Below, piece by piece: positions 26,516-37,497 of a DNA stretch of 64,000 bases. Made by a program: the position numbers and the translations under genes. Origin of the DNA: Vespa crabro (Eukaryota; Arthropoda; Insecta; Hymenoptera; Vespidae). Where the stretch lies: assembly GCF_910589235.1 (NCBI RefSeq), contig NC_060961.1, positions 10,879,454 to 10,943,453 on the forward strand, written 5' to 3'. The notes under the pieces are model-generated. The model was not told the DNA's origin, did not search any database, and saw only the letters and a list, made by a program, of their open reading frames with translations. The stretch's first letter is position 1; each line of letters starts with the position of its first letter.

Positions 26516-29134
26516 TATACGATATGAAAGAATGTTTAAAACTTTGATTCCAATATAAAACAGATGTTTGATCTTATGAAATGCAATGTTCTGAATCGAT
26601 TGGAAACATTTTACTAACTGTGGCACAAGTATTATTTAAGATTTCACGATTTTATATTCGCATATACAGAAATTCGCGTATGTCGATTAGGTTTTTCGAC
26701 AATTATCATATGAAAACGCGTATTTAAACATAGTAAAAACGTTATATTCTTGTTATATTCCTTATTCTGCATCGATAGAATATAAAATCATTGAAATTGA
26801 ACGAGATTTCAAGTTTTCGTTTTTCGACGATACGCGTATATGAGCGAAAAATCGTATATTCGATATGAAAGAATATTAAAAACTTTGATTCCAATATAAA
26901 ATAGATGTTTGATCTTATGAAATGCAATGTTCTGAATCGATTGGTGACATTTTTCTAACTGTGGCACAAGTATTATTAAAGATTTCACGATTTTATCTTC
27001 GCATATACCGAAATTCTCGTATGTCGAATACGTTTTTGGACAATTATCATATGAAAACGCGCATTTGAACATAGTAAAAACGTTATATTCTTGTTATATT
27101 CTTTATTCTGCATCGATAGAATATAAAATCAATGAAATTGAACGAGATTTCGACTTTTCGTTTTTCGACGATACGCGTATATGAGCGAAAAATCGTATAT
27201 ACGATATGAAAGAATGTTAAAAACTTTGATTCCAATATAAAATAGATGTTTGATCTTATGAAATGCAATGTTCTGAATCGATTGGTAACATTTTTCTAAC
27301 TGTGGCACAAGTATTATTAAAGATTTCACGATTTTATCTTCGCATATACCGAAATTCGCGTATGTCGTTTACGTTTTTCGACAATTATCATATGAAAACG
27401 CGTATTTAAACATAGTAAAAACGTTATATTCTTGTTATATTCCTTATTCTGCATCGATAGAATATAAAATCATTGAAATTGAACGAGATTTCAAGTTTTC
27501 GTTTTTCGACGATACGCGTATATGAGCGAAAAATCGTATATTCGATATGAAAGAATATTAAAAACTTTGATTCCAATATAAAATAGATGTTTGATCTTAT
27601 GAAATGCAATGTTCTGTATCGATTGGTAACATTTTTCTAACTGTGGCACAAGTATTATTAAAGATTTCACGATTTTATCTTCGCATATACCGAAATTCGC
27701 GTATGTCGATTACGTTTTTCGACAATTATCATATGAAAACGCGTATTTAAACATAGTAAAAACGTTATATTCTTGTTATATTCTTTATTCTGCATTGATA
27801 GAATATGAAATCAATGAAATTGAACGAGATTTCAAGTTTTCGTTTTTCGACGATACGAGTATATGAGCGAAAAATCGTATATACGATATGAAAGAATGTT
27901 AAAATCTTTGATTCCAATATAAAATAGATGTTTGATCTTAAGAAATGCAATGTTCTGAATCGATTGGTAACATTTTTCTAACTGTGGCACAAGTATTATT
28001 AAAGATTTCACGATTTTATCTTCGCATATACCGATATTCGCGTATGTCGATTACGTTTTTCGACAATTATCATATGATAACGCGTATTTAAACATAGTAA
28101 AAAACGTTATATTCTTGTTATATTCTTTATTCTGCATCGATAGAATATAAAATCAATGAAATTGAACGAGATTTCAAGTTTTCGTTTTTCGACGATACGC
28201 GTATATGAGCGAAAAATCGTATATACGATATGAAAGAATGTTAAAAACTTTGATTCCAATATAAAATAGATGTTTGATCTTATGAAATGCAATGTTCTGA
28301 ATCGATTGGTAACATTTTTCTAACTGTGGCACAAGTATTATTAAAGATTTCACGATTTTATCTTCGCATATACCGAAATTCTCGTATGTCGAATACGTTT
28401 TTGGACAATTATCATATGAAAACGCGCATTTGAACATAGTAAAAACGTTATATTCTTGTTATATTCTTTATTCTGCATCGATAGAATATAAAATCAATGA
28501 AATTGAACGAGATTTCGACTTTTCGTTTTTCGACGATACGCGTATATGAGCGAAAAATCGTATATACGATATGAAAGAATGTTAAAAACTTTGATTCCAA
28601 TATAAAATAGATGTTTGATCTTATGAAATGCAATGTTCTGAATCGATTGGTAACATTTTTCTAACTGTGGCACAAGTATTATTAAAGATTTCACGATTTT
28701 ATCTTCGCATATACCGAAATTCGCGTATGTCGTTTACGTTTTTTCGACAATTATCATATGAAAACGCGTATTTAAACATAGTAAAAACGTTATATTCTTG
28801 TTATATTCCTTATTCTGCATCGATAGAATATAAAATCATTGAAATTGAACGAGATTTCAAGTTTTCGTTTTTCGACGATACGCGTATATGAGCGAAAAAT
28901 CGTATATTCGATATGAAAAGAATATTAAAAACTTTGATTCCAATATAAAATAGATGTTTGATCTTATGAAATGCAATGTTCTGTATCGATTGGTAACATT
29001 TTTCTAACTGTGGCACAAGTATTATTAAAGATTTCACGATTTTATCTTCGCATATACCGAAATTCGCGTATGTCGATTACGTTTTTTCGACAATTATCAT
29101 ATGAAAAACGCGTATTTAAACATAGTAAAAACGT
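26516..29134. repeat. 2- and 4-monomer duplications (682 and 1,365 bp)
   Basis: The monomers at 26,742 and 27,424 are nearly identical (TATTCCTTATTC, GAATATTAAAAAC), 682 bp apart. The set starting at 27,083 recurs at 28,448 (1,365 bp, four monomers plus one base), sharing GATTTCGACTTTTCG, GTATGTCGTTTACG and the c-type monomer with CTTAAGAAATGC. The second copy carries several extra homopolymer bases, annotated separately. Another hallmark is AATTCTCGTATGTCGAATACG with GTTTTTGGAC, near 27,014, 28,379 and again at 31,793 and 43,381. Confidence 0.8.
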
Positions 29135-29156
29135 TATATTCTTGTTATATTCTTTT
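28098..29156. other. Cluster of six single-base homopolymer insertions
   Basis: Relative to the matching copy about 1,365 bp upstream or to the usual monomer, one extra base is present in each of six runs: GTAAAAAACG near 28,098, ACGTTTTTTCGAC near 28,738, GAAAAGAAT near 28,916, CGTTTTTTCGAC near 29,082, GAAAAACGCG near 29,103 and TTCTTTTATTC near 29,153. Elsewhere such +1 runs are scattered (22,608, 30,449, 32,153, 35,562). The cluster may be an uncorrected long-read consensus stretch or true slippage in one lineage. Confidence 0.8.
28311..28382. other. Hybrid monomer marking a 4-monomer duplication
   Basis: The monomer starting near 28,106 follows a TATGATAACGCG monomer and reads GGTAACATT at 28,311, like the monomer at 29,475. 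From 28,382 it carries TTCTCGTATGTCGAATACG and TTTTTGGAC, like the monomer at 26,742. The crossover that generated the 1,365-bp duplication therefore lies between these two positions. Confidence 0.7.
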
Positions 29157-29474
29157 ATTCTGCATTGATAGAATATAAAATCAATGAAATTGAACGAGAT
29201 TTCAAGTTTTCGTTTTTCGACGATACGAGTATATGAGCGAAAAATCGTATATACGATATGAAAGAATGTTAAAATCTTTGATTCCAATATAAAATAGATG
29301 TTTGATCTTAAGAAATGCAATGTTCTGAATCGATTGGTAACATTTTTCTAACTGTGGCACAAGTATTATTAAAGATTTCACGATTTTATCTTCGCATATA
29401 CCGATATTCGCGTATGTCGATTACGTTTTTCGACAATTATCATATGATAACGCGTATTTAAACATAGTAAAAAC

Positions 29475-29496
29475 GTTATATTCTTGTTATATTCTT
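29475..29496. repeat. 11-bp tandem doublet within the monomer
   Basis: GTTATATTCTT is present twice back to back (29,475-29,485 and 29,486-29,496) and is followed by a partial third copy, TATTCT. The same doublet opens nearly every monomer in the window. Variants include TATTCTC for TATTCTT (for example 21,641 and 30,839) and TATACTT (for example 11,112). It is probably the trace of an old slippage duplication when the monomer formed. Confidence 0.85.
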
Positions 29497-29519
29497 TATT
29501 CTGCATCGATAGAATATAA
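29487..29519. repeat. 9-bp inverted repeat, hairpin-capable
   Basis: TTATATTCT (29,487-29,495) and AGAATATAA (29,511-29,519) are perfect reverse complements separated by 15 nt containing GCATCGAT. The left arm is also present one 11-bp step upstream (29,476-29,484), giving two alternative pairings. The arrangement recurs in most monomers. Monomers with GAATATGAA in place of GAATATAAA (for example 8,048 and 17,901) shorten the stem. Non-B DNA or a binding site is possible; neither is shown by the sequence. Confidence 0.75.
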
Positions 29520-29553
29520 AATCAATGAAATTGAACGAGATTTCAAGTTTTCG

Positions 29554-29598
29554 TTTTTCGACGATACGCGTATATGAGCGAAAAATCGTATATACGAT
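29554..29598. repeat. Nested dyad-symmetry block
   Basis: Three symmetric elements lie together. TTTTTCG (29,554-29,560) and CGAAAAA (29,579-29,585) are 7-bp inverted arms. Between them is the perfect 10-bp palindrome ATACGCGTAT (29,564-29,573). Immediately to the right is the perfect 14-bp palindrome ATCGTATATACGAT (29,585-29,598). The block recurs in most monomers and carries about a third of the CpGs of the unit. Such dyads are typical of dimeric DNA-binding protein sites, but no known site is recognised. Confidence 0.75.
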
Positions 29599-32500
29599 AT
29601 GAAAGAATGTTAAAAACTTTGATTCCAATATAAAATAGATGTTTGATCTTATGAAATGCAATGTTCTGAATCGATTGGTAACATTTTTCTAACTGTGGCA
29701 CAAGTATTATTAAAGATTTCACGATTTTATCTTCGCATATACCGAAATTCGCGTATGTCGTTTACGTTTTTCGACTATTATAATATGAAAACGCGTATTT
29801 AAACATAGTAAAAACGTTATATTCTTGTTATATTCTTTATTCTGCATCGATAGAATATAAAATCACTGAAATTGAACGAGATTTCAAGTTTTCGTTTTTC
29901 GACGATACGCGTATATGAGCGAAAAATCGTATATACGATATGAAAGAATGTTAAAAACTTTGATTCCAATATAAAATAGATGTTTGATCTTATGAAATGC
30001 AATGTTCTGTATCGATTGGTGACATTTTTCTAACTGTGGCACAAGTATTATTAAAGATTTCACGATTTTATCTTCGCATATACCGAAATTCGCGTTTGTT
30101 GATTAGGTTTTTCGACAATTATCATATGAAAACGCGTATTTAAACATAGTAAAAACGTTACATTCTTGTTATATTCTTTATTCTGCATTGATAGAATATG
30201 AAATCAATGAAATTGAACGAGATTTCAAGTTTTCGTTTTTCGACGATACGCGTATATGAGCGAAAAATCGTATATACGAAATGAAAGAATGTTAAAAACT
30301 TTGATTCCAATATAAAATAGATGTTTGATCTTATGAAATGCAATGTTCTGAATCGATTGGTGACATTTTTCTAACTATGGCACAAGTATTATTAAAGATT
30401 TCACGATTTAATCTTCGCATATAACGAAATTCGCGTATGTCGATTAGGTTTTTTCGACAATTATCATATGAAAACGCGTATTTAAACATAGTAAAAACGT
30501 TATATTCTTGTTATATTCTTTATTCTGCATCGATAGAATATAAAATCATTGAAATTGAACGAGATTTCTAGTTTTCGTTTTTCGACGAGTCGCGTATGAG
30601 CGAAAAATCGTATATACGATATGAAAGAATGTTAAAAACTTTGATTCAAATATAAAATAGATGTTTGATCTTATGAAATGCAATGTTCTGAATCGATTGG
30701 TAACATTTTTCTAACTGTGGCACAAGTATTATTAAAGATTTCACGATTTTATCTTCGCATATACCGAAATTCGCATATGTCGATTAGGTTTTTCGACAAT
30801 TATCATATGAAAACGCGTATTTAAACATAGTAAAAACGTTATATTCTCGTTATATTCTTTATTCTGCATCGATAGAATATAAAATCAATGAAATTGAACG
30901 AGATTTCAAGTTTTCGTTTTTCGACGATACGCGTATATGAGCGAAAAATCGTATATTCGATATGAAAGAATGTTAAAAACTTTGATTCCAATATAAAATA
31001 GATGTTTGATCTTATGAAATGCAATGTTCTGTATCAATTGGTAACATTTTTCTAACTGTGGCACAAGTATTATTAAAGATTTCACGATTTTATCTTCGCA
31101 TATACCGAAATTCGCGTATGTCGATTAGGTTTTTCGACAATTATCATATGAAAACTCGTATTTAAACATAGTAAAAATGTTATATTCTTGTTATATTCTT
31201 TATTCTGCATCGATAGAATATAAAATCAATGAAATTGAACGAGATTTCAAGTTTTCGTTTTTCGACGATACGCGTATATGAGCGAAAAATCGTATATACG
31301 ATATGAAATAATGTTAAAAACTTTGATTCCAATATAAAATAGATGTTTGATCTTATGAAATGCAATGTTCTGAATCGATTGGTAACATTTTTCTAACTGT
31401 GGCACAAGTATTATTAAAGATTTCACGATTTTATCTTCGCTTATACCGAAATTCGCGTATGTCGTTTACGTTTTTCGACTATTATAATATGAAAACGCGT
31501 ATTTAAACATAGTAAAAACGTTATATTCTTGTTATATTCTTTATTCTGCATCGATAGAATATAAAATCACTGAAATTGAACGAGATTTCAAGTTTTCGTT
31601 TTTCGACGATACGCGTATATGAGCGAAAAATCGTATATACGATATGAAAGAATGTTAAAAACTTTGATTCCAATATAAAACAGATGTTTGATCTTATGAA
31701 ATGCAATGTTCTGAATCGATTGGTGACATTTTTCTAACTGTGGCACAAGTATTATTAAAGATTTCACGATTTTATCTTCGCATATACCGAAATTCTCGTA
31801 TGTCGAATACGTTTTTGGACAATTATCATATGAAAACGCGCATTTGAACATAGTAAAAACGTTATATTCTTGTTATATTCTTTATTCTGCATCGATAGAA
31901 TATAAAATCAATGAAATTGAACGAGATTTCGACTTTTCGTTTTTCGACGATACGCGTATATGAGCGAAAAATCGTATATACGATATGAAAGAATGTTAAA
32001 AACTTTGATTCCAATATAAAATAGATGTTTGATCTTATGAAATGCAATGTTCTGAATCGATTGGAAACATTTTTCTAACTGTGGCACAAGTATTATTAAA
32101 GATTTCACGATTTTATATTCGCATATACCGAAATTCGCGTATGTCGATTAGGTTTTTTCGACAATTATCATATGAAAACGCGTATTTAAACATAGTAAAA
32201 ACGTTATATTCTTGTTATATTCCTTATTCTGCATCGATAGAATATAAAATCATTGAATTTGAACGAGATTTCAAGTTTTCGTTTTTCGACGATACGCGTA
32301 TATGAGCGAAAAATCGTATATTCGATATGAAAGAATATTAAAAACTTTGATTCCAATATAAAATAGATGTTTGATCTTATGAAATGCAATGTTCTGTATC
32401 GATTGGTAACATTTTTCTAAATGTGGCACAAGTATTATTAAAGATTTCACGATTTTATCTTCGCATATACCGAAATTCGCGTATGTCGATTAGGTTTTTC

Positions 32501-33225
32501 GACAATTATCATATGAAAACGCGCATTTGAACATAGTCAAAACGTTATATTCTTGTTATATTCTTTATTCTGCATCGATAGAATATAAAATCAATGAAAT
32601 TGAACGAGATTTCAACTTTTCGTGTTTCGACGATACGCGTATATGAGCAAAAAATCGTATATATGATATGAAAGAATGTTAAAAACTTTGATTCCAATAT
32701 AAAATAGATGTTTGATCTTATGAAATGCAATGTTCTGAATAGATTGGTAACATTTTTCTAACTGTGGCACAAGTATTATTAAAGATTTCACGATTTTATC
32801 TTCGCATATACCGAAATTCGCATATGTCGATTAGGTTTTTCGACAATTATCATAAGAAAACGCGTATTTAAACATAGTAAAAACGTTATATTCTCGTTAT
32901 ATTCTTTATTCTGCATCGATAGAATATAAAATCAATGAAATTGAACGAGATTTCAAGTTTTTGTTTTTCGACGATACGCGTATATGAGCGAAAAATCGTA
33001 TATACGATATGAAAGTATGTTAAAAACTTTGATTCCAATGTAAAATAGATGTTTGATCTTATGAAATGCAATGTTCTGTATCAATTGGTAACATTTTTCT
33101 AACTGTGGCACAAGTATTATTAAAGATTTCACGATTTTATCTTCGCATATACCGAAATTCGCGTATGTCGATTAGGTTTTTCGACAATTATCATATGAAA
33201 ACTCGTATTTAAACATAGTAAAAAT

Positions 33226-34249
33226 GTTATATTCTTGTTATATTCTTTATTCTGCATCGATAGAATATAAAATCAATGAAACTGAACGAGATTTCAAGTT
33301 TCCGTTTTTCGACGATACGCGTATATGAGCGAAAAATCGTATATACGATATGAAAGAATGTTAAAAACTTTGATTCCAATATAAAATAGATGTTTCATCT
33401 TATGAAATGCAATGTTCTGAATCGATTGGTAACATTTTTCTAACTGTGGCACAAGTATTATTAAAAATTTCACGATTTTATCTTCGCATATACGGAAATT
33501 CGCGTATGTCGATTACGTTTTTCGACAATTATCATATGAAAACGCGCATTTAAACATAGTAAAAACGTTATATTCTTGTTATATTCTTTATTCTGCATCG
33601 ATAGAATATAAAATCATTGAAATTGAACGAGATTTCAACTTTTCGTTTTTCGACGATACGCGTAAATGAGCGAAAAATCGTATATAGGATATGAAAGAAT
33701 GTTAAAAACTTTGATTCCAATATAAAATAGTTGTTTGATCTTATGAAATGCAATGTTCTGAATCGATTGGTAACATTTTTCTAACTGTGGCACAAGTATT
33801 ATTAAAGATTTCACGATTTTATCTTCGCATATACCGAAATTCGCGTATGTCGATTACGTTTTTCGACAATTATCATATGAAAACGCGTATTCAAACATAG
33901 TAAAAACGTTATATTCTTGTTATATTCTTTATTCTGCATTGATAGAATATGAAATCAATGAAATTGAACGAGATTTCAAGTTTTCGATTTTCGACGATAC
34001 GAGTATATGAGCGAAAAATCGTATATACGATATGAAAGAATGTTAAAATCTTTGATTCCAATATAAAATAGATGTTTGATCTTAAGAAATGCAATGTTCT
34101 GAATCGATTGGTAACATTTTTCTAACTGTGGCACAAGTATTATTAAAGATTTCACGATTTTATCTTCGCATATACCGATATTCGCGTATGTCGATTACGT
34201 TTTTCGACAATTATCATATGATAACGCGTATTTAAACATAGTAAAAACG
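33226..34249. repeat. Displaced a-b-c module
   Basis: Three consecutive monomers carry the private markers of the 3-monomer module typical of 6-18 kb: TTTCCG with GTTTCATC and TAAAAATTTC; GCGCATTTAAACATAG, CAACTTTTCG, ATAGGATATG and AGTTGTTTG; and GCATTGATAGAATATG with GATACGAGTATATG. The nearest full a-b-c copy lies about 16 kb upstream. The last monomer leads into the TATGATAACGCG monomer of the surrounding domain, as it does at 24,699 and 27,765. Confidence 0.75.
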
Positions 34250-34429
34250 TTATATTCTTGTTATATTCTTTATTCTGCATCGATAGAATATAAAATCAAT
34301 GAAATTGAACGAGATTTCAAGTTTTCGTTTTTCGACGATACGCGTATATGAGCGAAAAATCGTATATACGATATGAAAGAATGTTAAAAACTTTGATTCC
34401 AATATAAAATAGATGTTTGATCTTATGAA

Positions 34430-37400
34430 ATGCAATGTTCTGAATCGATTGGTAACATTTTTCTAACTGTGGCACAAGTATTATTAAAGATTTCACGATT
34501 TTATCTTCGCATATACCGAAATTCGCGTATGTCGTTTACGTTTTTCGACTATTATAATATGAAAACGCGTATTTAAACATAGTAAAAACGTTATATTCTT
34601 GTTATATTCTTTATTCTGCATCGATAGAATATAAAATCACTGAAATTGAACGAGATTTCAAGTTTTCGTTTTTCGACGATACGCGTATATGAGCGAAAAA
34701 TCGTATATAAGATATGAAAGAATGTTAAAAACTTTGATTCCAATATAAAATAGATGTTTGATCTTATGAAATGCAATGTTCTGAATCGATTGGTGACATT
34801 TTTCTAACTGTGGCACAAGTATTATTAAAGATTTCACGATTTTATCTTCGCATATACCGAAATTCGCGTTTGTTGATTAGGTTTTTCGACAATTATCATA
34901 TGAAAACGCGTATTTAAACATAGTAAAAACGTTACATTCTTGTTATATTCTTTATTCTGCATTGATAGAATATGAAATCAATGAAATTTAACGAGATTTC
35001 AAGTTTTCGTTTTTCGACGATACGCGTATATGAGCGAAAAATCGTATATACGAAATGAAAGAATGTTAAAAACTTTGATTCCAATATAAAATAGATGTTT
35101 GATCTTATGAAATGCAATGTTCTGAATCGATTGGTGACATTTTTCTAACTATGGCACAAGTATTATTAAAGATTTCACGATTTAATCTTCGCATATAACG
35201 AAATTCGCGTATGTCGATTAGGTTTTTCGAAAATTATCATATGAAAACGCGTATTTAAACATAGTAAAAACGTTATATTCTTGTTATATTCTTTATTCTG
35301 CATCGATAGAATATAAAATCATTGAAATTGAACGAGATTTCTAGTTTTCGTTTTTCGACGAGTCGCGTATGAGCGAAAAATCGTATATACGATATGAAAG
35401 AATGTTAAAAACTTTGATTCAAATATAAAATAGATGTTTGATCTTATGAAATGCAATGTTCTGAATAGATTGGTAACATTTTTCTAACTGTGGCACAAGT
35501 ATTATTAAAGATTTCACGATTTTATCTTCGCATATACCGAAATTCGCATATGTCGATTACGTTTTTTCGACAATTATCATATGAAAACGCGTATTTAAAT
35601 ATAGTAAAAACGTTATATTCTCGTTATATTCTTTATTCTGCATCGATAGAATATAAAATCAATGAAATTGAACGAGATTTCAAGTTTTCGTTTTTCGACG
35701 ATACGCGTATATGAGCGAAAAATCGTATATTCGATATGAAAGAATGTTAAAAACTTTGATTCCAATATAAAATAGATGTTTGATCTTATGTAATGCAATG
35801 TTCTGTATCAATTGGTAACATTTTTCTAACTGTGGCACAAGTATTATTAAAGATTTCACGATTTTATCTTCGCATATACCGAAATTCGCGTATGTCGATT
35901 AGGTTTTTCGACAATTATCATATGAAAACTCGTATTTAAACATAGTAAAAATGTTATATTCTTTTTATATTCTTTATTCTGCATCGATAGAATATAAAAT
36001 CAATGAAATTGAACGAGATTTCAAGTTTTCGTTTTTCGACGATACGCGTATATGAGCGAAAAATCGTATATACGATATGAAAGAATGTTAAAAACTTTGA
36101 TTCCAATATAAAATAGATGTTTGATCTTATGAAATGCAATGTTCTGAATCGATTGGTAACATTTTTCTAACTGTGGCACAAGTATTATTAAAGATTTCAC
36201 GATTTTATCTTCGCATATACCGAAATTCGCGTATGTCGTTTACGTTTCTCGACTATTATAATATGAAAACGCGTATTTAAACATAGTAAAAACGTTATAT
36301 TCTTGTTATATTCTTTATTCTGCATCGATAGAATATAAAATCACTGAAATTGAACGAGATTTCAAGTTTTCGTTTTTCGACGATACGCGTATATGAGCGA
36401 AAAATCGTATATACGATATGAAAGAATGTTAAAAACTTTGATTCCTATATAAAATAGATGTTTGATCTTATGAAATGCAATGTTCTGAATCGATTGGTGA
36501 CATTTTTCTAACTGTGGCACAAGTATTATTAAAGATTTCACGATTTTATCTTCGCATATACCGAAATTCGCGTTTGTTGATTAGGTTTTTCGACAATTAT
36601 CATATGAAAAGTCGTATTTAAACATAGTAAAAATGTTATATTCTTGTTATATTCTTTATTCTGCATCGATAGAATATAAAATCAATCAAATTGAACGAGA
36701 TTTCAAGTTTTCGTTTTTCGACGATACGCGTATATGAGCGAAAAATCGTATATACGATATGAATGAATGTTAAAAACTTTGATTCCAATATAAAATAGAT
36801 GTTTGATCTTATGAAATGCAATGTTCTGAATAGATTGGTAACATTTTTCTAACTGTGGCACAAGTATTATTAAAGATTTCACGATTTTATCTTCGCATAT
36901 ACCGAAATTCGCATATGTCGATTAGGTTTTTCGACAATTTTCATATGAAAACGCGTATTTAAACATAGTAAAAACGTTATATACTCGTTATATTCTTTAT
37001 TCTGCATCGATAGAATATAAAATCAATGAAATTGAACGAGATTTCAAGTTTTCGTTTTTCGACGATACGCGTATATGAGCGGAAAATCGTATATTCGATA
37101 TGAAAGAATGTTAAAAACTTTGATTCCAATATAAAATAGATGTTTGATCTTATGAAATGCAATGTTCTGTATCAATTGGTAACATTTTTCTAACTGTGGC
37201 ACAAGTATTATTAAAGATTTCACGATTTTATCTTCGCATATACCGAAATTCGCGTATGTCGATTAGGTTTTTCGACAATTATCATATGAAAAGCCGTATT
37301 TAAACATAGTAAAAACGTTATATTCTTGTTATATTCTTTATTCTGCATCGATAGAATATAAAATCAATCAAATTGAACGAGATTTCAAGTTTTCGTTTTT

Positions 37401-37497
37401 CGACGATACGCGTATATGAGCGAAAAATCGTATATACGATATGAAAGAATGTTAAAAACTTTGATTCCAATATAAAATAGATGTTTGATCTTATGAA
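34430..37497. repeat. 9-monomer HOR (3,067 bp), copy A
   Basis: This is the first of two nearly identical copies. Markers in order are GTCGTTTACG with ACTATTATAATATG, ATCACTG, GTTGATTAGG or AAGT, GTTACATTCTTG, CTAACTATGGC, GAGTCGCGTATGAGCG (2 bp short, which makes the unit 9 x 341 minus 2), TTAAATATAG, TTCTGTATCAATTGG, AAAACTCGTATTT, TTTTTATATTC, ATTCCTATATAAAAT, AAAAGTCGTATTT, AATCAATCAAATTG and TTATATACTCG. One extra T at 35,562-35,567 makes the offset 3,068 bp to its left. The start is approximate. Confidence 0.85.

Larger units (their letters stand above)
29475..29815. repeat. Representative 341-bp monomer
   Basis: This monomer is close to the consensus read by eye; it differs mainly near its right end, with GTCGTTTACG for the commoner GTCGATTACG and ATTATAATATG for ATTATCATATG. 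The phase, starting at GTTATATTCTTG, is arbitrary. By hand count the consensus has about 46 C, 52 G and 22 CpG in 341 bp. That is 28.7% GC, and the CpG count is about 3.1 times the expectation from composition. Recognisable blocks in order are an 11-bp tandem doublet, GCATCGATAG, TTTTTCGACGATACGCGTAT, CGTATATACG, GATTCCAATATAAAAT, GAATCGATTGGTAAC, CTGTGGCACAAG, ATATACCGAAATTCGCG and AAAACGCGTATTTAAAC. I see no convincing two-fold internal repeat, so 341 bp looks like the true monomer length rather than a dimer of a shorter unit. Confidence 0.9.
29135..33908. repeat. 14-monomer unit (4,774-bp offset), first copy
   Basis: Monomers at 29,476, 29,817, 30,158, 30,839 and 31,180 reappear at 34,250, 34,591, 34,932, 35,613 and 35,954, exactly 14 x 341 bp away. 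They share TATGATAACGCG, ACTATTATAATATG, GTTACATTCTTG, CGATTTAATCTTCG, the 2-bp-shorter GAGTCGCGTATGAGCG and TTCTGTATCAATTGG. The identity stops near 31,660-31,790, where this copy turns to the AAAACAGATG and TTCTCGTATGTCGAATACG types. Confidence 0.8.

Noticed and set aside
29475..29815. Monomer as a head-to-tail dimer of a 170-bp unit
   Set aside because: Shared words between the halves (TTTTTCGAC, ATATGAAA, ACGCGTAT) lie at unequal distances of about 114, 128 and 155 bp, not at about 170 bp, so no dimer register is supported.
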